From positions 1 through 8,042 of the forward strand of contig JALHJD010000129.1 in the NCBI GenBank assembly GCA_022837185.1: 8,042 bases of DNA. The letters are read 5' to 3'. This document shows positions 1 to 5,053 of the stretch, piece by piece. This DNA comes from Desulfobacteraceae bacterium. Lineage in GTDB: Bacteria; Desulfobacterota; Desulfobulbia; Desulfobulbales; Desulfobulbaceae. Position 1 is the first letter of the stretch; the number at the start of each line of letters is the position of its first letter. The notes beneath the pieces were generated by a model, which was given only the letters and a program-made list of their open reading frames with translations, had not been told where the DNA came from and made no database searches. A program made the translations under genes and the position numbers.

Positions 1-293
1 TCGATGCCGATGCCGCTGAAGCTGCCGTGGGTTTCCTCCTGGAGTTCGCTGAAATCGTCCGGAGAAAGATAGGATGAATGGGGATCAAGGGAGGTGAGCA
101 TGCCGTTGATGGCGCCCATGATCACGTCATGGGGATCGATGGGATCCACATAGTGCTGCTGGAGAAGCATCAGCACATTGGAAAAGGCCTCCAGATTTTT
201 ATATGTTTCCTCCCGCTGACCATTTTCGTCCGCCAGGACGGGAGCCGGGATCATCAGAAAAAGGACGAGCAGAGGGTATAGGAAAATTTTCAT
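1..293 (-). CDS. ctpA: S41 family C-terminal processing protease, N-terminal fragment
   Basis: This is the first 97 codons of a periplasmic C-terminal processing (tail-specific) serine protease; the PDZ domain and the catalytic Ser/Lys region lie beyond the window edge. Residues 1-21 form a signal peptide (MKIF, a hydrophobic core, then a PVLA|DE cleavage site). The mature start continues with a helix (YKNLEAFSNVLMLLQQHYVD), then the family's typical INGMLTSLDPHSSYLSPDDF stretch and GSFSGIGIE, which leads into the PDZ domain. The ATG at 293-291 is chosen because it gives a complete signal peptide; its ribosome binding site is weak. The gene follows envC on the same strand. In several proteobacteria an envC-type gene and a CtpA protease are neighbours, and these proteases degrade peptidoglycan hydrolases, so a role in wall remodelling is likely (inference). 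The 161-bp AT-rich spacer suggests it may have its own promoter. Confidence 0.93.
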   Translation of the reverse strand, partial: MKIFLYPLLVLFLMIPAPVLADENGQREETYKNLEAFSNVLMLLQQHYVDPIDPHDVIMGAINGMLTSLDPHSSYLSPDDFSELQEETHGSFSGIGI

Positions 294-395
294 AACAAAA
301 TCTGTGAGATGGCCGATTGAATTCCGGTTGCTTGTTTTCAACGGCATGAACGTTTCGGCATTGCCATGGATACAATTACAGGTGCAGTCGTAAGA

Positions 396-414
396 GATTA
401 TAATAATGATTATA
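396..414. promoter_or_regulatory. Fur-box-like palindromic site
   Basis: The 19 bases GATTATAATAATGATTATA on the plus strand match 15 of 19 positions of the classical enterobacterial Fur box GATAATGATAATCATTATC. They include a perfect ATAAT-G-ATTAT palindrome centred on 408. The site covers both TATAAT candidates for the protease promoter, so a bound repressor could block it. The caveat is strong: the Fur consensus is itself AT-rich, and an AT-rich promoter can match by chance. Other Fur-family regulators (Zur, PerR) use similar repeats. Confidence 0.25.
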
Positions 415-446
415 CATTTTTTATAGAAAAATTTTTATTCCTCCGG
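397..446 (-). promoter_or_regulatory. AT-rich promoter candidate upstream of the C-terminal protease
   Basis: The 161-bp spacer 294-454 between envC and the protease contains a sharply AT-rich island in an otherwise GC-rich window. On the minus strand it holds two perfect TATAAT hexamers (409-414 and 397-402), preceded by A/T tracts (AAAAATTTTT, then AAAAAA) that resemble an UP element. No convincing TTGACA-like -35 box sits at 16-18 bp from either hexamer. Transcription from here would give a leader of roughly 80-110 bases before the ATG at 293. The call rests on composition and the -10 match only. Confidence 0.35.
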
Positions 447-468
447 CAGGCCGATCATTTTCGGCCCG
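447..468 (-). terminator. Hairpin across the envC stop codon (weak terminator-like)
   Basis: In minus-strand RNA, GGCCGA (466-461) pairs perfectly with UCGGCC (454-449) around a six-base loop holding most of the envC UGA stop codon. A G-U and a C-G pair extend it to eight base pairs (447-468). A run of five U (435-431) follows only after about a dozen bases, so this is not a textbook intrinsic terminator. It could give partial termination or protect the 3' end of the ftsEX-envC message. Confidence 0.3.
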
Positions 469-1654
469 GTGCCTCCGTCCCTGCCAGGCCGGTTCCAGTG
501 ATCCATTCCAGCGGGTCAAGAGGGTCGGCGCCCTGTCTGATTTCAAAGTACACTCCCCTGGCGAAAAGGGTGGCGATGTCCCCGGCCAGGCCGATGGTAT
601 GTCCGTCGCCCACATCGTCCCCTTCCTTGACGGTAATTTTTTCCATCCGGGCCGTGATGGAGGAATAGTTGCCCCCATGGTCGATGATCACCGTGTTGCC
701 GTAGCCCTGCCGATATCCGGCAAAAATGACCCGGCCGGCGCTGATCGCCCTGATCGTCGAGCCGTCCCTGGCATCAATGGCGATGCCGCTGGAGATGACG
801 CCATTGTCGTCCTCCCGGCCGAACAACTGCACGAGTGTCCCGCTGACGGGCGGGGGCATATCTCCTTTTTTCAGATCAAAGCCCCGCAGTTCGACGGCCT
901 TTCTCCGCTGCAGATCGACCAGGGTTTTTCCCAGGTCCTGCTCGGCTTTCCGCATTTCCCGCAGGGCCTGCTCGTGCAGTACTTTCCGGGTCTTTACTTT
1001 TTTCAGCAGCGCTTTCTTTTCGTCAAGTATGGCGTCGAGCTTGCCCTGTCCCTCGACCGTTTCGGCGATATATTCGGTCAGCATCCTGCTTTCCCTGTCA
1101 TGTTCCTCGGTGGCCGCACTCAGCCGGTCAATGGCCTGCCGGTAGGTGTTGACAATGGCCAGGTCATGTTCGAGCAGGCTGGTGAAGGCGTCGTTGATCA
1201 GCATCAGTTCCGGCAGGGTCCTGGTGGAGAAGATGACATTCAGGAGCCCGGTCCTGCCCATGAGATAGTAGGCGCGGAGGCGGCTCTGCAGGTGCTGCCT
1301 GACGCCGCCCATTTTTGCCCGGGCCGACTCCAGCTCACGCAATTTGACCTCCATGACCACCTGCTGGGTTGCCTGGCGTTCCCGCATGACGTCAAGCCGC
1401 ACTTTCTGCAGGGAAAGCTCCCGGTCGATCCGTTCTATTTCTTCCAGGAGCTGAAATTCCTTCTCGCCGACGATCTGGAGTTCGCCAAGGTGAATTTTTA
1501 TGCTGTTCTGGAGTTTCCGTATTTTGGATTCATGCTGCTCGACTGGTTTGGAGCGGTCGGCGGGCTCCTCTCCCGCGGCGGGGAGGAGCAGAATCTGGAT
1601 CACGATCAATGCCGCGAGGGCCCGGAATCCTGTCGGGGGTCCGGGGATTTTCAT
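455..1654 (-). CDS. envC: EnvC-like murein hydrolase activator with degenerate LytM/M23 domain
   Basis: A periplasmic activator of cell-wall amidases, 399 residues. Residues 1-28 look like a signal peptide (hydrophobic core about 12-25, then LPAAGEE). Two long charged helical stretches, about 33-125 and 165-258, form the coiled coil that in EnvC docks on the FtsX periplasmic loop. A LytM/M23 fold follows at about 268-385 (GTLVQLFGRE, AISAGRVIFAGYRQGYGN, VYFEIR). The M23 metal and catalytic positions are all replaced: HxxxD reads S288...A292, the histidine of the 'YAHL' segment is R336, and HxH reads G367-V-Y369. The domain should therefore be catalytically dead, as in E. coli EnvC. The start at 1654 is preferred over an in-frame ATG at 1804 because it gives the signal peptide and an ATGA overlap with ftsX. 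The LytM domain lies at the C-terminus, as in EnvC. Confidence 0.93.
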   Translation of the reverse strand: MKIPGPPTGFRALAALIVIQILLLPAAGEEPADRSKPVEQHESKIRKLQNSIKIHLGELQIVGEKEFQLLEEIERIDRELSLQKVRLDVMRERQATQQVVMEVKLRELESARAKMGGVRQHLQSRLRAYYLMGRTGLLNVIFSTRTLPELMLINDAFTSLLEHDLAIVNTYRQAIDRLSAATEEHDRESRMLTEYIAETVEGQGKLDAILDEKKALLKKVKTRKVLHEQALREMRKAEQDLGKTLVDLQRRKAVELRGFDLKKGDMPPPVSGTLVQLFGREDDNGVISSGIAIDARDGSTIRAISAGRVIFAGYRQGYGNTVIIDHGGNYSSITARMEKITVKEGDDVGDGHTIGLAGDIATLFARGVYFEIRQGADPLDPLEWITGTGLAGTEAPGRK

Positions 1655-2538
1655 AGCTGGAGAAATTTTCTGGTCGAGGTAAAGCTGCCGCTGCCGCAGA
1701 GCAGGGTGGAAACGGCGATTATGGTCAGGATGACCGGCATGGGGAAGAAGGTGAACTCGAACATGGCCAGAATGGATGAGACCGCAAAGCGCAGCTTGAT
1801 CCATGTATAGAGGGTGTACAGGGCCGCGATGCCGGCAACCGATCCGATAAAGCCCTGCAGTGCTCCTTCAACGAAGAAGGGCAGGCGGATATATTTTTTG
1901 CTCGCTCCGACCAGCAGCAGGATTTCCAGTTCCTCCTTGCGTCCCAGCAGGGTCAGGTGAATGGTGTTGGCCACCATGAATGTCGTGGTCAGGATGAGAA
2001 GGGTGCCCGAAAGGACCACGATGACCCGCAGGAGCTTGACGAACAGGTAGAAGCGCTCGACCCATTCCCTGCCGTACTGGACCTTGAGGACTCCGGGAAG
2101 GGTCTGGAGATAGTCGGAAAACCGTTTTATTTTCGCCAGGGTGTTCAGGGACTGGACCGGATAAACCTCCATGGAAGGCGGGAGGAAGTCTTCCGGCATG
2201 TCAACCAGTATGTCCCGGTTTTCTTCAAGCTGGGCGGCAAAACGGTCAAAGGCTTCCCTGCTGGAAACGAACTCGATCCGCTCGACCTGGTCGAACCTGA
2301 GTATCCGTTCCCGGTACTGCTGCTGCATTTCCGGCGCGGGGTCCTCCTCGAGATAGACGATCAGCCGCAGATCGTCGTCGAGCTGATGCCCGGCGTGCAG
2401 GACATTTGTATAGAGGAGGTAGAAGAATGAAAAAATGAGGACGGAGAGGGTAACGGTCAGCAGGGTGAGCAGCTGGGAGGTCCAGGTCTGAACGAGATTG
2501 CGCGAAGTCTGGACCAGGACGGCAAGAAGGAAGTTCAT
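1651..2538 (-). CDS. ftsX: Cell division protein FtsX (permease-like ABC subunit)
   Basis: An inner-membrane partner of FtsE, 295 residues, in the usual size range for FtsX. The topology reads clearly: a cytoplasmic N-terminus, TM1 about 22-45, a large periplasmic domain about 46-163 (starting HQLDDDLRLIVYLEED) that would bind EnvC, then TM2 about 167-192, TM3 about 222-246 and TM4 about 263-283. The cytoplasmic loop between TM2 and TM3 carries the family signature RKEELEILLLVGASKKYIR and PFFVEG (200-225). The complex does not transport a substrate; ATP hydrolysis by FtsE is passed through FtsX to the periplasmic coiled coil. The stop codon overlaps the envC start (ATGA, 1654-1651). The start ATG at 2538 lies inside the last codons of a small upstream ORF, and only a modest GGTGA sits ahead of it, which fits coupled translation. 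Confidence 0.96.
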   Translation of the reverse strand: MNFLLAVLVQTSRNLVQTWTSQLLTLLTVTLSVLIFSFFYLLYTNVLHAGHQLDDDLRLIVYLEEDPAPEMQQQYRERILRFDQVERIEFVSSREAFDRFAAQLEENRDILVDMPEDFLPPSMEVYPVQSLNTLAKIKRFSDYLQTLPGVLKVQYGREWVERFYLFVKLLRVIVVLSGTLLILTTTFMVANTIHLTLLGRKEELEILLLVGASKKYIRLPFFVEGALQGFIGSVAGIAALYTLYTWIKLRFAVSSILAMFEFTFFPMPVILTIIAVSTLLCGSGSFTSTRKFLQL

Positions 2539-2678
2539 ATCGTATTCACCCGCGTTGGAGGTTCCCCCGGGCAGGCCCGAAAACGAAAGGAAGGGACGGC
2601 CGCTCCAAGGGACCGGCCTCCGCCCGTTCTGTCCCGGCGGATGGATTGTTTGTCACGGAGCGGGAGGGGGTGTTTCAT
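2535..2678 (-). CDS. Possible 47-residue ORF filling the ftsE-ftsX gap
   Basis: This ORF is read directly from the minus strand: an ATG at 2678-2676, six bases after the ftsE stop, stays open for 47 codons. It ends in a TGA (2537-2535) that overlaps the ftsX ATG as ATGA, the same overlap seen between ftsX and envC. The predicted product starts MKHPLPLRDKQSIRRDRT and ends CPGEPPTRVNTI. It is basic and rich in Arg, Gly and Pro, with one cysteine and no membrane segment, and I recognise no family. No good Shine-Dalgarno precedes it, and in GC-rich DNA a 144-bp open frame can occur by chance. It may be a real small protein, a leader that couples ftsX translation to ftsE, or non-coding. Confidence 0.3.
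   Translation of the reverse strand: MKHPLPLRDKQSIRRDRTGGGRSLGAAVPSFRFRACPGEPPTRVNTI
2591..2618. repeat. Imperfect 16-bp tandem repeat in the ftsE-ftsX gap
   Basis: AAGGGACGGCC (2591-2601) recurs as AAGGGACCGGCC (2607-2618), one and a half helical turns apart and differing by one inserted C. The repeat lies inside the small candidate ORF. It could be a duplicated protein-binding half-site or a trace of local duplication; two copies in GC-rich DNA are weak evidence. Confidence 0.3.
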
Positions 2679-2684
2679 TGGCGT

Positions 2685-3377
2685 TCACGGATGAACGGTC
2701 CTGGAGGGAGTCCGGCCCCGTCCGCCATCAACGATGCGGCCTTCCCGCAATTCAATGACCCGGTGGCTGGTCCCCCGAAGAATCGATTCATCGTGGGTGG
2801 CGATGATCAGGGTGGCCCCGCGTTCATTGTACTGTCTGAACAGGTCCATGACCATCCCGGTCGTCTCGCTGTCCAGGTTGCCGGTCGGTTCGTCGGCGAG
2901 GATGAGTTCGGGTTCGTTGGACAGGGCCCGGGCAATGGCAACCCTCTGCTGCTCTCCCCTGGACAGTTCCGACGTCCGGGTGTGATATTTGTCGGACAAG
3001 CCGAGACGCTGGAGCAGTTTCCGGGTCCGCATCCGGATGACAGCGGTCCGGGTATAGGAAACCTCCATGGCCATGGCGATATTCTGGGCCACGGTCCGGT
3101 CCGGCAGCAGCTTGAAATCCTGAAAGGCAAAGCCGATCCTGCGCCGGAGCTGCTGGAGTCTGGCGGGGGATATCCTGTTGAGATCGATTCCCGACACATC
3201 GATCACCCCTTTGGTCGGTTTTTCCATGCGGCTGAGCAGGCGAAGCAGGGTTGATTTGCCGGCCCCGCTTTTTCCGGTCAGAAAAATCATTTCGCCCTTT
3301 CTGATACTGAGGGAAACATCCTGCAGGGCCTTGATATCGGGCAGGTATGTCTTCGAGATCCTGACCAGGTCGATCAT
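2685..3377 (-). CDS. ftsE: Cell division ATP-binding protein FtsE
   Basis: The cytoplasmic ABC ATPase of the FtsEX complex, 230 residues against about 222 in E. coli. All nucleotide-binding motifs are present in order: Walker A GKSGAGKS (35-42), Q-loop Q86 within FAFQDFKLL, signature LSRGEQQR (138-145), Walker B LILADEP (158-164), the D-loop after GNLDSET, and the switch histidine H195 (IATHD). FAFQDFKLLPDRTV is close to the FtsE consensus after the Q-loop. The third signature position is Arg where most FtsE proteins have Gly (LSGGE). The start at 3377 (MIDLVRISKTYL) matches the family N-terminus and has a GGGGGA about 13 bases upstream. An in-frame ATG at 3407 lacks a binding site, and one at 3443 would overlap the upstream gene. 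Its stop is 146 bp from ftsX, whereas these genes usually touch or overlap. Confidence 0.95.
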   Translation of the reverse strand: MIDLVRISKTYLPDIKALQDVSLSIRKGEMIFLTGKSGAGKSTLLRLLSRMEKPTKGVIDVSGIDLNRISPARLQQLRRRIGFAFQDFKLLPDRTVAQNIAMAMEVSYTRTAVIRMRTRKLLQRLGLSDKYHTRTSELSRGEQQRVAIARALSNEPELILADEPTGNLDSETTGMVMDLFRQYNERGATLIIATHDESILRGTSHRVIELREGRIVDGGRGRTPSRTVHP

Positions 3378-3414
3378 GCAGCCGGTTTCGTCCCCCTGTC
3401 CGTTCATGGGGGGA

Positions 3415-4173
3415 TCAGGCGAAAATGTTGTCGAAGACGGCATATGCCTCCCGTATTACTGGACAATCACCCGCCAGGCGAAGGTAGGATTCACCCTGCA
3501 GCTCCTGGGCGATCAGTTCGGGACTGGAGGAGATGATGCCTCCCAAGGGCAGGCCGGCCGCCTGCACCGCCTCGTCGATTTTTTCCCTGAGGGCGGCTGG
3601 GACCGGTTGGGGAGCCCGGTTGACGATCAGGCATCTTTTTTTCACCTCGAGCTGCAGCGGGCCGGTGATTTCCGCGATCCGCCTGGCGGTCAGGATTCCC
3701 CGGGCCGAGGGATCCGAGATGATGAGCAGGTAATCGATTGACCTCAGGTTCATCCGGCTCAGATGCTCCATGCCGGCTTCGTTGTCAACCAGGATGTACC
3801 TGTAGTTTGCGGCCAGCCGGTCCATGGTCATGGCCAGGTACTGGTTGGCGGCGCAATAGCACCCCGGTCCGTCGGGTTGTCCCATGACCATGAGGTCAAA
3901 GCCCGATTCTTCAATGAGGGCCTGGTGGATTTTCATCTCCATGAACTGGTCGCGGCTCATTCCCACGGGGATGTCGCTTTTGATTTCCTTGCGGATTTCA
4001 CCGATGGTCTGGTGAACGTCGAGTCCCAGAACCTCGTTGAGGTTGGTGTTGGCGTCGGCATCAACGGCAAGCACCGGCGTCATTGCGTGTTCGATGAGAT
4101 ACTTGATCAGCAGGGCCGAGACGGTTGTTTTGCCGGTGCCCCCCTTGCCTGCCATGGCAATTGTTCTGGTCAT
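3415..4173 (-). CDS. CooC-like nickel-chaperone ATPase (MinD/ParA P-loop family)
   Basis: A 252-residue SIMIBI-class ATPase of the CooC/AcsF type, which uses ATP-driven dimerisation to deliver nickel to carbon monoxide dehydrogenase/acetyl-CoA synthase. Visible motifs are the deviant Walker A GKGGTGKTT (9-17), switch I VDADANTNL (37-45), the CxC metal site GPGCYCAAN (C105 and C107), switch II VDNEAGMEHLSR (129-140), and a base-recognition-like LIVNRAPQPVP (182-192). The GPGCYCAxN context separates CooC from MinD, ParA and Mrp, which lack this CxC. No CODH subunit gene is in the window, so the client protein is unknown and a different metal client is possible. The gene heads the minus-strand run and its stop lies 37 bp before ftsE, so cotranscription with ftsEX is likely. 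The ATG at 4173 is preceded by a short GGGA, five bases away. An older name for such proteins is cobyrinic acid a,c-diamide synthase-like. Confidence 0.88.
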   Translation of the reverse strand: MTRTIAMAGKGGTGKTTVSALLIKYLIEHAMTPVLAVDADANTNLNEVLGLDVHQTIGEIRKEIKSDIPVGMSRDQFMEMKIHQALIEESGFDLMVMGQPDGPGCYCAANQYLAMTMDRLAANYRYILVDNEAGMEHLSRMNLRSIDYLLIISDPSARGILTARRIAEITGPLQLEVKKRCLIVNRAPQPVPAALREKIDEAVQAAGLPLGGIISSSPELIAQELQGESYLRLAGDCPVIREAYAVFDNIFA

Positions 4174-4192
4174 GTCATTCCCGGGAAAAGGG

Positions 4193-4208
4193 TGATCTGT
4201 TGATCTGG
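4193..4208. repeat. Tandem 8-bp repeat TGATCTGN in the divergent intergenic region
   Basis: TGATCTGT is followed directly by TGATCTGG, 20-35 bases ahead of the CooC-like start codon and so in its probable leader. Two head-to-tail copies could be an operator or chance. No inverted partner was seen. Confidence 0.3.
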
Positions 4209-4228
4209 AAGTCTAACACAAAGAATAT

Positions 4229-4257
4229 ACATTAAAAAAACTCTATGTGCCAGTCAA
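4229..4257 (-). promoter_or_regulatory. Candidate promoter for the cooC-like/ftsEX operon
   Basis: On the minus strand a good -35 box TTGACT (4257-4252) is followed after 17 bases by a weak -10 TAATGT (4234-4229), and just beyond by TATATT (4229-4224). The spacer includes a run of seven T. This is the only clearly AT-rich stretch in the 193-bp divergent region. It would place the start about 45-50 bases ahead of the ATG at 4173. The -10 match is only partial. Confidence 0.35.
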
Positions 4258-4301
4258 CCGGAAAAGAATGGGCAAAAGAGGCAGGCACCGGGCGCAATTT
4301 T

Positions 4302-4331
4302 TTGTGGACTGGGAAGGGGATGTGCTATACG
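4302..4331 (+). promoter_or_regulatory. Extended -10 promoter candidate for the HAD phosphatase gene
   Basis: TTGTGG (4302-4307), an 18-base spacer, and TATACG (4326-4331) preceded by TG (4323-4324) form an extended -10 arrangement. Transcription would start near 4338 and leave a leader of about 30 bases before the ATG at 4367. The -35 box is weak, but an extended -10 can compensate. The position supports the short gene start, because the element lies inside the alternative 40-codon N-terminal extension. Confidence 0.4.
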
Positions 4332-4366
4332 TTTCCGAAAACCATCATTTCAACCGCGAAGGTGCC

Positions 4367-5029
4367 ATGCGATTCAAAGCCGTGATATTTGATCTGGACG
4401 GGACCCTGCTCGATACCCTCGAGGACCTGGCCGATGCCGGCAACCGTGTTCTCGCCGCCGCCGGTCTGCCGACCCATCCGGTTGACCGCTACCGCTATTT
4501 CGTCGGCGACGGAGTGCGGGCCCTGGTGGAGCGCATCCTGCCGGAACAGGCCCGGGACCAGGAAAACATTGAACGCCTGATGACGGCGTTCAGGGATGAT
4601 TATGCGAAAAACTGGCATGTCCGAACAAGAATGTACGACGGTGTCGACGCCATGCTGAGCGCTCTGGGGCAACAGCATCTTTCCCTGAACGTTCTCTCCA
4701 ATAAGCCGCATGACTTTACCCGATTGTGCGTCCAACATTTCCTGGGCGGCTGGAATTTCTCCACGGTTGTCGGCCAGCGGCCGGGGGTGCCGAGGAAGCC
4801 GGATCCCGCCTCGGCCCTTGAGATCGCCGCCGGGATCAATGTTCCCCCCGCCGAGATAGTGTACCTCGGCGACACCTCCACGGACATGAAAACCGCCAGG
4901 GCGGCCGGGATGTACCCCGTCGGGGCGTTATGGGGCTTCCGGACGGCCGAAGAACTGGAGGCGAACGGAGCCTCCCGACTTGTCCGCCATCCTCTGGAAC
5001 TGCCGGGGCTGATTCTGGCCGAGGGCTAA
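4367..5029 (+). CDS. HAD-superfamily phosphatase, phosphoglycolate phosphatase-like (Gph)
   Basis: A cytoplasmic phosphatase of 220 residues, normal for the Gph/PGP group, probably releasing phosphate from 2-phosphoglycolate or a similar small phosphoester. HAD motifs are complete: motif I FDLDGTLLDT (nucleophile D9, general acid/base D11), motif II LSNK (S111), motif III K144 in RKPDP, and motif IV LGDTSTD (D169, D173). A helical cap (about 16-85, with RYFVGDGVRALVERILP) is of the C1 type. The start at 4367 gives the standard MRFKAVIFDLDG opening, with AAGGTG just upstream. An in-frame ATG at 4247 would add 40 residues with no family resemblance and would bury the promoter candidate. Substrate choice within this superfamily cannot be read from the motifs. 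The DUF445 gene follows after 24 bp. Confidence 0.9.
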   Translation: MRFKAVIFDLDGTLLDTLEDLADAGNRVLAAAGLPTHPVDRYRYFVGDGVRALVERILPEQARDQENIERLMTAFRDDYAKNWHVRTRMYDGVDAMLSALGQQHLSLNVLSNKPHDFTRLCVQHFLGGWNFSTVVGQRPGVPRKPDPASALEIAAGINVPPAEIVYLGDTSTDMKTARAAGMYPVGALWGFRTAEELEANGASRLVRHPLELPGLILAEG

Positions 5030-5053
5030 TCTTCCGGATACAACCGCCTGCCC

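Noticed and set aside
376..417. 13-codon minus-strand ORF in the envC-protease spacer
   Set aside because: It is too short, and the only Shine-Dalgarno sequence is 22 bases from its ATG.
1655..1804. A 50-codon N-terminal extension of EnvC from the ATG at 1804
   Set aside because: It lies wholly inside ftsX in another frame and would hide a clear signal peptide that begins at the ATGA overlap.
599..1810. Plus-strand 403-codon open frame opposite envC
   Set aside because: It is a long antisense frame produced by GC-rich codon use; the minus strand carries a clear EnvC with signal peptide and recognisable domains.
3378..3443. FtsE starts at 3443 or 3407
   Set aside because: The first overlaps the CooC-like gene. 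The second has no ribosome binding site and adds residues before the conserved MIDL opening.
4247..4366. A 40-codon N-terminal extension of the HAD phosphatase from the ATG at 4247
   Set aside because: The extension lacks family resemblance, the HAD motif I normally sits within the first ten residues, and an extended -10 promoter candidate lies inside it.
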